DNA of 64,000 nucleotides from Pipra filicauda (lineage: Eukaryota > Chordata > Aves > Passeriformes > Pipridae), in assembly GCF_003945595.2 (NCBI RefSeq), contig NW_024104283.1, positions 2,426,630-2,490,629 of the forward strand, given 5' to 3'. The notes beneath the pieces are model-generated. The model had not been told where the DNA came from. It made no database searches and worked only from the letters and a program-made list of their open reading frames with translations. Positions 1 to 45,560 of the stretch are shown piece after piece; position 1 is the first letter of the stretch, and each line of letters begins with the position of its first letter. The translations under genes were made by a program, and so were the position numbers.

Positions 1-774
1 TAGCCTATCTTCATTTAGAAACAGTCTGAGCTCAAACTCTCTTAGAGCTTTTCTCTGCCATGCAGTATAGCAGATGTGATGAACTACCAGGAGCAAGATC
101 TAACATGAATGCCCTGTTCTGTAGAGGTACTCTGATGAGTCTCAAATGTAGTGTATAGGCTTACCATAGCAGTTCTCTAGTCAGACTAAATAACCTTACT
201 AACTTGAAAATATTCAGTAGTTCAGGGGTTACTTGCACCAGGCATAACCTCTCTTCTACCTCAAAATACCTTTGATTTCTGGATCATGTTCTCTAGCTCT
301 GGGGTACAGTTAAGGCCTATACAGAATTGCAAGACCTGGACAATATGCACGTATGTATTGATGTATCCAGCGCATATGCCTGGGATCAGTATGAGGGAGA
401 AGATTTAAATCAACCAGCTTGTCCTACAGTGTATGTTATACCTCTACTTTCCAGTCATTGGTGTTGTACCTACTTAAGTTTTTGTGCACTTGCGTCGCTC
501 TTACTCTTTTTTATGGGGAGCAAAGGAAATATTTTGTATGATTTTGGAATATTTCTACTTTAAGACTAGATCCTGTATTTTATTTTTCAGTGTGGTTTAA
601 ATACGACATCTTACTGCTGCATAAAGCTCTCATTGCTTTCTGTTATTCAGGGATATCAATTTTGCTTTATGTCAGGTTTTTAATTGTCACCATTTTTCAC
701 TGAGTAGATCAATACATGATATGATGTTATTTTTTTAAATTTTTTAAAGTCATTCTGTTCTGTTTGTCATTCAG
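1..774 (+). other. FIG4: FIG4 intron, 3' part (continues upstream)
   Basis: This AT-rich sequence ends in a T-rich tract and the AG acceptor at 773-774. I looked for the preceding Sac-domain exon (which should end just before WNELGG with two bases of a Lys codon) and did not find it, so that exon lies before base 1. The 78-codon frame at 327-563 has no recognisable protein and is treated as chance. No repeat was recognised. Confidence 0.7.
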
Positions 775-34123
<33,349 letters not shown>

Positions 34124-34215
34124 ATCTAAGCTGGATTCTCCCGCCAAGTCTACTGTACTGATAGGTCATAAAAATAATTTTAGAAAGAAAATAAAATTTT
34201 GTTCTTTTGCAGTAA
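34124..34215 (+). other. FIG4: FIG4 3'UTR (proximal form, inferred)
   Basis: A short 3'UTR is inferred from the stop codon to just past the first AATAAA. The end is set by the expected cleavage distance, not by a transcript. Longer forms using 34523-34528 are possible. Confidence 0.55.
34190..34195 (+). terminator. FIG4: Polyadenylation signal AATAAA (FIG4)
   Basis: This is a canonical AATAAA 66 bases after the stop, followed by a T/G-rich stretch (TTTTGTTCTTTTG), as expected for a cleavage site. A second AATAAA at 34523-34528, followed by a T-run, is a distal alternative. Confidence 0.6.
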
Positions 34216-37200
34216 TGAATTTATTATCTAACTTTTCTATTTATTATTCTTTACTGTTATCCATTTATTGCATTGTGCTTTAGGGAAAAAAGTGATTTAA
34301 TATCTGCCATTAGTTGAAAGAGAAAGTGCATCTTAAGAGATTAAGTGAATAATCAGAGCACTTACAGTCACTGAAGAGTATGTAGCGATTTATGACAAAG
34401 AGAATATTACATCTTTAGTTTTTCATATTAATTTCTTACGTTGTTATGTTTGCTAATACAACAGAAGTGATTTGTACACAAGAATCAGAAGAGAATAATT
34501 TCCTTCCTCTTTGTTCCATGACAATAAACAATCTTTTTTACAGCAGAGTATTTTCTGATATTTCTTGAGATTTTTAGTAGTGAGTGGTGGAATGACTGCT
34601 TCTAGTTTGCTACCGTCTTAAGCAAAAGTGAAAAATATTTGGCTGATGTCAAAACCAAAATTTGCATCAAGACTAATCAACTTTGTGACCCTATTACGGG
34701 TCAAAAATAAACTCTCTCTGGTTCTAGTAGCTACAGAATCTGTGCCATATGCAGGGTGAAGATGGTTTGTGACTAATTATCATAGGCTTCTGGTAGGAGT
34801 CTGAGGTGAACCATATACTGACTGCATCTCCAAATGAAGGAATGCTCTCCACTTTACTGGGTTTGGACTCTCAGAGGATGCAAAACCATCCTGTCATTTT
34901 TCTGTATGACAAAAATGATCATTTTTGCAGCATACTCTTTCCATCCCTGTATTTGTGCTTCTGTGAGATGCCTTCAGGTTCAAGCCTGCAGCCTCCCAGG
35001 AAATAGACTCATTTGGGCTTGTACATTTCTCAAACTAAAAAAAAAGAGAGGGGGGAACCTACTATTTGCAATTGCAAGCTAAAATTCCCAACACTTTCTA
35101 GCCCCTTGCCTTGAAGAATACTGACAGTATCAGCAGCATCCTTGACAAACCATGTTATTCCAGAAACTTGTACAGACCATATTTCAGAATTTTCTGGAGT
35201 AGCGAAATAACTGTTTTAGGGATGTAGCCAACTGCATGTAGCAGATGTAGCAAACATGTTTGTGGTCATAGTAAATTGTTTTTCAGGCAGCTGTTGTAGA
35301 TTCTTGGCTGCATGCTGCAAATATGATCTGAATATGTTTGAATATTTTATGCAGTAAGTTGCAACTCTGTCAGTAATTCAATGTACGAAAAGATGCAGTG
35401 GATAAAGGGAAAAAAGGTTTCTTGTAATAGAAGTTTGTGTGTTTCAGGGAATGACTTGTATGCAGTCAGTGAGAGAACATGGTACCTTGAGCTACCAAAG
35501 CATTTTAGTGTACATTCTCTTTTGTTAATTGATTAATATTATTTTGAGACAAATTGTTGTATTTTTGAGATATAAGAATGAATTGTCACTTTAGATAATA
35601 CTTGATTGCACCTGTCAATGGTTTTTTTCTCTGAAAAAAACCCTGTACTGAATTCTTTTGTCCAGTATGAAAATAATTTGAAGGAATAAATGCTTGCTTT
35701 GAAAAAATGTAGAGCTGGAGTCCGTGTCTCAATGAGACAAATGCACACTTTTCTTACTACTCTTAAAATACTGCAACGAATGTTTTCATGACTCTCACAG
35801 TCCTTACTGTCATTGTTCATAGCTACTGGTAGTTCATAGAAGTTATCCTTGAAAGCACACCACTTAACCACAGATAACGCAAAAGATGATAGTCTGTTTT
35901 TCAACAACCAATGATGTTGTTGCCAAATATAGGAATTGGAATAATTTTGCAGCTCTAAGGGAAAATATGTTCAGCCCTCAGCAATTCAAGCACTCCTCAG
36001 GAGAAGAGGATTAAAGGAGCTTGTTTTACAGTTCTGAGAGATGAATGACATCTCAGTCCATTATCTGTAATATAATGCCAAGCTTTTCAGTGTCTCACTA
36101 AATGTGTGCTGTGACAGTCCTGTTGTGGCATCCCCTGGAATTTTTTAGTATGTACGACTACCACTTGTTTCTCGTAGCTGCTTATAGGCATTTAAGCCTT
36201 GTGCTTTACTTTCTATGGTAAGATGCTTGGGTATTAATATTCAGGTGATGACTGAATATTCAGTATGATCTACTGTCATTGTACTCGTAGCAGCTGTTAA
36301 GAACACTTCATGGTACCAATGTCAACTTTTAGTAGGTTTGTTAAAAAAAAAAAAGGCAGTGCAGAAACTTAGACTCACAGCTTAACCCTGACTAAACTCA
36401 TTGGTCTGAGTCAATCTGCTGCTTAATGCATGTAAATGATTATTTTAAAAAGAAAATACACTCAATCACTCATCTAACAAGTTCATTTGGATGAAGGACT
36501 CCAGAGATGCTGTCTCTGCATCTACCTACTTTATCCCGTTCTTGTGATAATAAGGTTCAGTTCTCAAGAGTGTTAGAAGTTCAGAAGTTTCAGAAGCTGA
36601 GGAAAAAGTGTGTAAAATAAGGATAAACACAAAAAGAGTGGGCTGTGTTGGCTCTGAAGAGTAACATGGTGCTCTTTTTCACTCTTAAGTTCTATTGATC
36701 GCCTTTAGCCTTAAACTGTGTGGACAAATAAAATATTTGAGAAATGTGTTGATTTTCCTTCAAAATATAGTTAGTTTGTTTCAGTGTGTTTGAAGGTTGC
36801 ATTGACATACAATTACAAAATGTACACCTGGAGAATAATGGCTTTGGATTAATGTCTTTTGGAATCAGGAAGCACAAATATCGGATTAGGACTGACTGTG
36901 TCATTTCTCTGCCAATGGTTTTTAATGGCAGTCCAACAGCTTAAGCTTTGTGCTGTGACCCTGTGCCATCAGTAGCGATTATTTTCCAACACTTTCATTG
37001 GTAGTTTTCCTTCCTTATGAGTTTTGTCTCCACTTGCAAAGCCTGCTGACCTTTTGTTGTCTTCCTCTCATTTTCCAGAGGGTCTCAGCTGTGGCCCTGA
37101 AATAGGACCCTTCTAACATTCACACAGCTGCTAGCTACCAGGGGAAGAAAGCAAAAGAGCTGTGTGTAGTTCTGGGGTGACACTTGGGACAGCTCTTTAT

Positions 37201-39624
37201 TTTGTTTCTGACTTTTTGAGATTTTTGCACAGGATCCCAGGAAGGTTCTGTTGGCATTCACAGACTCAAGCCAGCCTTCACTTGTATAAACTCCAAAGCA
37301 CTTGGAGTCAAACTGTCAAACAGTCACATTTTACAGTCAGAGGAAATATCAGCTTCACTCAGGAGATAATTTCATTCTCCACAGGGGTTTCACCCTATCA
37401 GTGGTCACTGAATAATTACATGAACAAGTCCAGTTCACTGAGGATAAAACTAAGGTAGGTACACAGTAGTGTTCCATTTGCTGGCATAGTTTCAATCCAG
37501 GTGATTGCCTGGAGCCTGATTGGAAAAAATACCGTGTGCTTGGCTCCCAAATGCCTCCCTCTGTTTTGTATATATTTAAAAATCTAATTAAAACTGTCAC
37601 TCTTGGTGATGATTTAAAAGTAATGTGGAACTAGTGCAATAAGTTACAAAATATTAATTAAAAAATCATACATTGAAATTACAATCCTTGCAAATATCGA
37701 TAATCAGCACTTCCCTTCTGGAGTTCTTAAATCTACGTGCTACAAAGAAAACCATTGCAGCTGCTAATCTGTCCACTGGAACGAAGTAAGAGAGTGCTGA
37801 GAAAAGGCAGGAAAAACAATGTTTAGTATTACTATGTATTGCTCCTCCAGAAGTACATGATCTTTGCTGCATCTGACCCAAGGGTTGACTAGAACATTTA
37901 AATTCCGTTTTGTAAATATATTAATCTTTGAAGAATAGAGAGCTAGTGTAATAAAGGTAGGACAGGCAGTAGCATTTAATGAGCCATCTCTGATGTTCCA
38001 TTTGCATTTTCCCATTCAGATGTAGTTGTACTACCAGCACTGAAGCCCAGTGTGGTTTTTAGCCATTGTGATAGCCACAACCTATGCGTTTGTGGTTGTA
38101 TTCCCATTTTTAGCAGGCTACATGTAAAAGATCATGTGAATGCTTACAACATCCAAATCCTCTCAAAACACCTACACCTTGAGAGACCACTGTTGTTTTG
38201 TATTCCCTACAGCTCAAGTATTTTTTTTTTTTTTTGGTAGGAGTTATCTTTTGTCTATTTCCTTTCTTTTTCATCTGATTTTTTGGTAGCTTGTTTGATT
38301 TTTTTCACCATCTGTTTTTCAGAATCCTGTTCCTCTCACAGAACTGTGCCACAAGCTGTAGTTTTCCCATGATACCCATCTCCTCCTTTTGGAGTTACCA
38401 CTTCTTGAAGCAAAACTCTGTAAATTTTATACTTCTATTGAAAAACTCTAATGCTTTCTCAGCAATCTATATCTCTCCTTTTTAAATACAGGCTGTGCCA
38501 TCATCTGCCCTGCCTGATTTCCTGCCTCCTGTGGTGGCAACAGACGTGTGTCTCTCTTGGGTTCTGTGAGTCTTGGTATTCTTGAGAAGTGCTGTGCTTG
38601 GGTACAGGATGTTGGTGCTTGAACAAGTTGTAGGCATCACTTCCAGTCTTTTCCTCTAGAGAAAATCAAGCGCTGCTCTAGTTATTGAAGAGAGCATTTA
38701 AAGTGGTCCCCTCATGGCTGTCTCTAGCCCTGCTGCAGCAGCACTCTGCATCCTACTGCGTGGAACTATCCAAGGTGGAGGGAGGTGGTTTTTTTGCTCA
38801 TGCTCCCAATAAAGTGGATCCAGCCTGTTTGAATAAGCCAGTGTTGGCACATATCAAGGCTCCCTGGTGTGGTTCAGTGTGAGATTTTACAGTGATTAAC
38901 CTGGCTTAGGTCCCTTCAGGTTTTTAACCATTCCATTTTGATGACTCTGTTCCCTCCTGTGCCTATTCCTTGACGTAAGCAGCTGTCTCAGACATGCAGA
39001 GGGCTGGGGCTTGCACTGCCGCTTCCTATGGCTGTTATCCATGCGAAAACCAACAATAACTGTGCTGTGGGGTTAAGCTTAAGTGAAGGTTCTGCTCCAG
39101 CAGGGCCCTGTCATCCCAAAGACAACTCCCAGTCTGGCCAGTGGACATGGCAGGACACCAGTCACATACACACATGAAACACAATAGCCCTTCTGGCTGT
39201 GCTGGTTACATGGAGGAGGATGTTTCTTATGATTGTTGACAAACCTGGGCAATTAGCCCAGTAAATACTTACTGTAAACTTTACTGGTGTAAACAGCATT
39301 CCTAAATTATTATGCACACCTTACTTGCAGGGCTGTGCTATAGTGAGTATCCTGGCCCTTGTGTGTCTGTAGGCATGTTTACCATCTGTGTTTGACATTG
39401 CTACTACACTTGGCAAGGGATTTCCTTGGTGTTGTATTGCTGTTGGAGTTGTTCTATGGTACAGATTCATTAAAAGTTGGGTGGTGGGGTTTTTTTGTAG
39501 CCTTCATAAGCAGTTTAGCCCTGCCAGGATGATAGGTGAGGTATTTTCATACTTCTGCCCCTTCCAGCCTGTGCTGACCTATCTGTCCAGCAACCTGCTT
39601 AGGAGCCTTTCTGCCTTTGGTTAT
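34216..39624. other. Intergenic sequence downstream of FIG4
   Basis: No coding exon, RNA gene or transposon was recognised. Minor features are a second AATAAA at 34523, an A12 run near 36342, a 9-bp inverted repeat (AATATTCAG / CTGAATATT) at 36236-36262, and a T18-type tract at about 38220-38236. Open frames such as 35539-35907 and 37162-37458 have no recognisable protein. Confidence 0.65.
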
Positions 39625-39880
39625 AGATTCATAGAATCATTTAGTTTGGAAAAGAACTTCAAGATCAAGTCAAGCCATTAACCCAACACTGCCAAGTCCA
39701 CCATCTAACTGTGTCCCTAAGTGCCACATCTACATGTCTTTTCAATGCCTCCAGGGATGGGGATTCCACTACTTCCCTGGGCAACCTGTTCCAATTCTTG
39801 ACAACCCTTTCCATGGAGAAATTTTCTCTAATATCCAATCTAAACCTCCCCAGTGCAATTTGAGGCCCTTTGTTGTTACA
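39625..39880 (-). mobile_element. CR1 LINE 3' fragment, reverse orientation
   Basis: It starts with the ATAGATTCATAGAATCATTT terminus. Minus-strand translation gives FRLDIRENFSMERVVKNWNR, LPREVVESPSLEALKRHVDV and ALRD, the CR1 ORF2 C-terminus. The conserved GTGTCCCTAAGTGCCACATC stretch is part of its 3'UTR. Confidence 0.92.
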
Positions 39881-40503
39881 AACAAGGTGGTTGCATTGCT
39901 GCACTGAGGAAGGCATTGTGCTACATGCTGAAGGTTTACCTGTCCTCTGCTGTTCTCGATCTACCCAGAAAGACAGGATGCAATTGAACTCACTGCAGAT
40001 AGTCCTTTGCTTGCATGTTTTGCTGCAGGATCCCTCACTGTTGACCTCTTTGGTTCAGAATGATGGTTTTGCCCTGCCCTGCCAAGAGGGGACCAATGGC
40101 ACCTCCTCGCCTTCTGCAGGAGCAAATGGCCTTTCATGAACTCTCCTCAAACACGCAAGCAAGGGAGGCCAAACTGAGCACAGCCCATGGCTCTATCTAC
40201 TGCCTGAAAGCTGTCTAACTCACACCCTGCAGGCTCAGACACTGGCACATGCAAGTGGTGTTACTCCACTAGTGGAGACTTGTGGCATGGAGAATACTGT
40301 AGTTTTTCCTATGATTAGTGGAAACTGCTGATATAAAAGTAAAATTATGCTTTTTGCTAAACATGCAATCCCAATTTTCCTTTGGGTGTTTTGTTTACCT
40401 GTTACCAATAGATTAAAAATAAGTATATATGAGCCAATAATTGTATATTTAATTTGGGGAATTTCTGCCTCAGCAATAGTTAACCGAGAGAACAAAGTTC
40501 CTA
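39881..40503. other. Intergenic sequence
   Basis: This is a gap between two CR1 fragments. I see no gene, repeat or RNA in it. Confidence 0.6.
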
Positions 40504-40820
40504 GATTCTTAGAATCATGGAATGGTTTGGGTTGGAAGGGGCATTAAAGATCATCTAGTTCCACGCCCTGACATGGATAGGGATCCTTCCACTAGACCAG
40601 GTTACTGAGAGCCCCATCCAGCCTGGTCTTGAACACTACCAGGGATGGGGCATCCACAACTTTTCTGGGCAACCTGTGCCAGTGCCTCACAGTAAAGAAT
40701 TTCTTCCTAATATCTAGGAAGAATATCCAAACCTTCTTCTCTTCTACCCTCCTTCACTTAAGGCCAGTCTCCTTGTCCTAATATTACATGCCCTTGTGAA
40801 AGCTCCCTCTCCAGCTATGG
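40504..40820 (-). mobile_element. CR1 LINE 3' fragment, reverse orientation
   Basis: GATTCTTAGAATCATGGAAT, then GGGTTGGAAGGGGCATTAAA, GGCAACCTGTGCCAGTGCCT and CACAGTAAAGAATTTCTTCC, form the complement of a CR1 3' end. An internal duplication-like ATCTAGGAAGAATATCC disrupts the frame, so the copy is old. The 5' edge near 40820 is approximate. Confidence 0.92.
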
Positions 40821-43800
40821 TTGCACTATGGGTATGTAATACCAACCCACCCTGCCAGGTCTCATCATGTAATACTATTGAATGCCAACTATCCCAATAA
40901 GTTACCGGTTACTGACAGAGCAATTGTTGAAGCATTTAGTGAAGATTTGCCCATTTTACATTTTTCCCTGCATAACTAAAAAAATCAACACCAACACCAA
41001 TACCAACTGAAAAAACTCAAGTATCAGCAGCCTAGAGTGGAAGAAAGCTTAGATGGGCACAGTCAGGATGGCGGACAGGGAGGTGAAGGTTACTAACAGC
41101 AGACCTGCTTCTTTTTGTCACCAGCCTACAAATGGATGATATCTGAAATTCTACCGAGACCCTTTCCGCTTTTCCTGGGATTTCTTGTTCATGTGGCCCA
41201 ACAGAGTAATTGAACTGTGATAAAAACCTAACTCAGTGTTATTCTAATAGTATGACAAAGACATATGCTGCTAAGACAGCAGTATATGCACATTTTTTAT
41301 TTAGCCTGTATTTCTAATACATTGTCTCATTTGTTTTATTACTGATGTATTCAGAGTTGCCATCAATGAGACAGTTTAACTTTTTTGATTTTCCACATAC
41401 TTCCCTGGAAATACAATGTGGATCGTGTAAGGATGAAAGAGAAAACAAGAGGAGAAACTAAGGAAAATGGTAAGCTTTCAACTCTCAATCAAACTTAAAC
41501 CCATCTCATTGCACGCAGACATTCTTCACAGCCCAGAAATCCCATAATAACTTCTCCCGTAATAAAATTAAATGCTCTGTGCCACCCTCTTCCTATGTTT
41601 TTCCCTGATCAAACTATTGGATAATTGACTCAGATGCTTACAAGTCCAAACTATGAAACCTGATGCTGGATTTAAGGCTCTGCATTCTATTTCAAGAGTT
41701 TTTGGTTTTGTCCTCCACAGCTTACAAGGGTATTTTGTAGGCTCGTGAACTCCTTAGCAAGAGAGGAACAACTCAGTAAAACCTTTCCTAGCAGAGGCAG
41801 GATTTTAAGGAAGAGTTAGACCTGTCCTCTGGTAGAGAATCCTTTTTATCAAAAACTGTCATAACATTTAAGCAGTATGTCCTAAGGGAGATTTTTAGGT
41901 ATTTTTCCTTTTGGTCTCCCTTCTCTCCACAGAAATCACAGTCCTTTACAGCGGACTTACTACCAGGGGTGAGCAAGAGTTAACACGCATCTCAGTGAGG
42001 GAAGGTGAAAGGAAAAGGGCAAATAAGGGAAGAGCTAGAGCTGTCTGGGTGAAAATAGAGGGTTGGACCTCAGTAAGGTGTATTTGAATAAGCAACCTGA
42101 AGTAGAGGGAAGAGGAGATTGGTGGGAGGGCTGTAATTTGGTTGCTAGGAAGTGCAGAAAACCTGTGCATGAGCCTGGGCACATGCACATCCTTTGCTCT
42201 CACGTTGTCAGGCAGGTGGGCAGGTGGACGTAACAAAGCCGGAGCACACCGTGTCGCAGAGCCCCAGCTGAGTGTGTGAGCATGGGTCCAGCATGCACAG
42301 AGACACGTGGAGCACAGGGCTTGTGCTGCTACGGCGGGGAGGAGGCTGGGTCACAGCACATGTAAAACAAGCAGCAAGCCTGCAGTTGAGACATACCCCA
42401 TATCCACATGATCCCTGACGGGAGTCACAGCAGTCATTTGGAAGATACATGTGCCAAGCCTAATTTGAATTTCCAAAGGTCACATTTGTCATTCTTGATG
42501 TACCAGGATTCTCATTAACAAGCGTTTCCAGCTGGTCCTGTGCAATGGCCTCAGGACATGCTGTTGTAACCAAGCAGCACGGGGCTTCCACTGAGGCTTT
42601 AGGCTTGTCTGTTCTGCTCTCCGCTTAAGTTGTGCTGTGGGACAGGGGGTTCTGTAGTGGACACACTACATAAGTGACCAAATTTTGACCTAGCAGACAT
42701 GTCTTGCTCAGTGCGGCACAAAACCTATAGAGCAGCTTTCTGGAGTTTGTAGCACCACCTGATTGAATTCCATCTTACCTGATGGCAGTGGCATCAAAGC
42801 CAGGTAGGCTGTAAACAGAGAGGAAGGCTTCCACAGGCGAGTCAGATCACCTCTCTTAGGGTAGGAAGAATTATGCAGATGCTTATTTCTTCCCATTGTG
42901 CCACCTTGGAGGAACATACACAACTGGCTTAGCCAAAATACTGCATTTAAAAAACTAAAATTAGATGAGTCCCTTGCCAGTCTTTATAAAACCTGGCAAA
43001 TCTCTGAGATACGTGAACAGAGTTCTAATGTTACAGTCAACAATGGGTCCCTTGCAAAAGGATTTTAGGGCTTTAACCTCTGTCTCAACTACTCCAGACA
43101 CAGCTAGGTACACCTCTGACACAATGCTTCTCTAAAATAAGGGCATATGCCACTTCAAAGCTACCCCATGTTGTCATGAGTAGATGGGACTTATGATCTG
43201 TCACCAGCCAGGGCAGAGAATGGGCTGCTGAGGCTCAGAAGAGCTTGTCAATCATCAGTAACTTTAACCAAAACAGCATGTGTCTGTGTCTCCATTGCTA
43301 ATGAGTCATGGTCACCTCTTTAGCCATGTCAGGAGCCTCATGCAGGGACTAGCTCTCCCTGACTCCCCTGGGACTCACAAAGCTTAGCTCTGCTTCTCCT
43401 CTGCCTGCTATCATCATGTTCTCCATCTGCTGCTTTGTCTTGGATCTCTAATGAACATTGTGTTAAGGAATGGCTTTTCCAGTAACATTTATACCATTAG
43501 AGTATCCACGGACCTATCCACTTCCCATTCAATAAATGCTTTTCCTTCAGAGGATGGTTTTGGAGAGTGTTAGTTCGCACTGCAGCCTGCTGAGCAAAAA
43601 CCAAATGGAAGAGCTTCACTCTGCCCAAAGCACAGGAAAGGGTCCACAGCCTGAAGATGAGTTACCTGCTTTTTTGATCAGAAGTAATTGGTCACAATTA
43701 GGAATCTTCACTTGTCTGCCATATAAATACTTACCTGACCCTCACCTACCTTTGTGCATTCCGCTTTTGGTTGCTCAATGTATGTGCCCCACAGATCATG

Positions 43801-45004
43801 AAATCTGCTGGTCTGTTTTAATCATCACCACTCATCTCCTCCATGCTCCTGTTTTTTAAATGGTGGTGAATTATTATACTCCCATTTATTAAATGCAGAA
43901 TATACAGTGGTAGCACAAATACTGCATTGCTTTTGTTGTTGCCCAGATAGAGACCCTTTAAATTTCTTCTCTTATAAGTTCTAACTTACACACATCTTCG
44001 TTGCCTGCTTTCATTCTGCATATCTTTGCCACTTTATCCATCTTATCCATCTTTCTGCACATCTTGCGTATCATGGGTCTGAGCATAGGGCCACAATTCC
44101 TGCTCCGAGCAATCACAAAATTGCCCTTCACCTTCCAGCTCTGTAGTTGCATATGTGAAGCTGAAAAATTTAGTCAAGTGTTTCTTGCTAATTCTTCCTC
44201 TAGGCATTATTGTTTCTGTACTGCAGATTTGGGCTGACTTGGAAATAGATGTCTCTGATTATATCCCACAATATTTTCCTTCTGTTTAATTTTTTTTCTT
44301 TTTCAGTGATTTGTCTATTAGCTATGCCTGTAGAACTAGAGGCTGCAGTTCACAAAGGCAGTTAACATCCTTTCCATGCTCTCAACAGTCTGTCACTGCC
44401 TGAAATTGCAGAAAGGTCCAAGTGCTGAGGGTGCAGTCCCAAAATGCCCTTCTAGGGCCACTGCATCACTTCCTTATAAGAGGAAAGGCTATTCAGAAAA
44501 AGCCTGAAGAGACATAAACACAAAGTGTCTCTTTTCCCACTGAACTTCATCAAACACTTGTCTTGCAACTGTCTCAGCTCCCTCCTACTGCCACTTGAAA
44601 TCTCTGACAGCTCTTCACTCCTATGCACGTGCAGGCAGCCCGCTAATCCACTCACACAGAAGATGGAAAATGTTCCCAGATCCCACCTGTATTCTCAATG
44701 CTATGGATGTATTTCAGGCTGAGCATATCTGCACAGCTGTATGTCAGTGCACAGGCAGAGGCAATGGAGATATGCTGGCTTGGACCGGCTTACGCTCACT
44801 CACAGCAGGAGATGGGTAGCATTTTGAAAGAGCATTGCTTTTCCCACTACACTCCCTGAAGCTGAACTTTTAGAGGGTAAGTTTTCCGGTACAAAATATA
44901 AATACTATGTCCTAGTTAGAACAGCTGGGACCGATTCATCACTGGATGGGTATAGCCCAAAACTGTATATTCTATGGCCCTCCATGCCATTTCACAGAAA
45001 CTGT
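40821..45004. other. Intergenic sequence
   Basis: No gene was recognised. The 42170-42420 part is somewhat more GC- and CpG-rich than its surroundings but is not a convincing CpG island. Frames at 41946-42236 and 43536-43859 look like chance. The last five bases (45000-45004, ACTGT) are the left target-site copy of the next element. Confidence 0.6.
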
Positions 45005-45560
45005 TGTCGGGGGGGAAGGGGGGGCCTGCCTATGGGGGGGATGTTCCTGTCCTCATACCCTTTTATGGAATTCCCCGCTCTGAGCATCCTCATACCCTTT
45101 TATGGAATTCCCTGCTCTGAGGGAAGGATTGACCATTCCTGCCTGAACTGGAGAATATATAAACCTGGAGTTTCAGAACCTTTCTACCACTCGTGGGATC
45201 CAGAGAAAGACTGCAGCTCATTGCTCTCAACCAGACTGCAGCTCACCGCTCTCAACCAGCCTGAGACCACCACCCTCCACTGGACTGCAATCACCACTTT
45301 TGACCAGACTGCAACAGCTCTCCCACCAGCAGGTTTTTCCCCTCTCCCTCTACTTTGGACTCAAGGGGGGGCCCAAGAAACACCACTTTGTTCATGCCCC
45401 AGGGTGCTGGGTTATACATTTGGGTTTTGTGGGTTAAAACCAATTGTTTGTTTGTATAATTGTACTTACTGTATTATTTTAATAAATTGTTATTCTGACT
45501 TATAATCTCTCCTTTGAGTTGAGTTCATTTCCCCTGCTGGTTAACTCTTAAACCAGCACA
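45005..45560 (+). mobile_element. Solo LTR of an endogenous retrovirus (556 bp)
   Basis: The element starts TGTCGG and ends CAGCACA, giving the TG...CA ends of an LTR. It is flanked by ACTGT (45000-45004) and ACTAT (45561-45565), a 5-bp target duplication with one mismatch. A TATATAA box lies at about 45155-45161 and AATAAA at 45481-45486, so the orientation is +. Inside are a 37-bp tandem duplication (45050-45123; unit begins TCCTCATACCCTTTTATGG) and a repeated GACTGCAGCTCA..GCTCTCAACCA motif of about 25 bp. No gag, pol or env follows, so recombination has left one LTR. The 173-codon frame across it is chance. The LTR family was not named. Confidence 0.82.
45050..45123 (+). repeat. 37-bp tandem duplication inside LTR
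   Basis: Two near-identical copies begin at 45050 and 45087 (TCCTCATACCCTTTTATGGA, then ATTCC..GCTCTGAG), upstream of the TATA box. Such U3 duplications are common in retroviral LTR promoters. Confidence 0.9.

Noticed and set aside
327..563. 78-codon frame as a possible upstream FIG4 exon
   Set aside because: It does not match the Sac-domain residues expected before WNELGG, and no splice donor fits the required phase.
42170..42420. CpG island or promoter of a downstream gene
   Set aside because: CpG is only locally raised and no exon, start or TATA context follows.
44984..45505. 173-codon plus-strand open frame
   Set aside because: It spans the LTR from its first bases past the AATAAA. Repeated peptide parts reflect the 37-bp and 25-bp duplications, not a protein.
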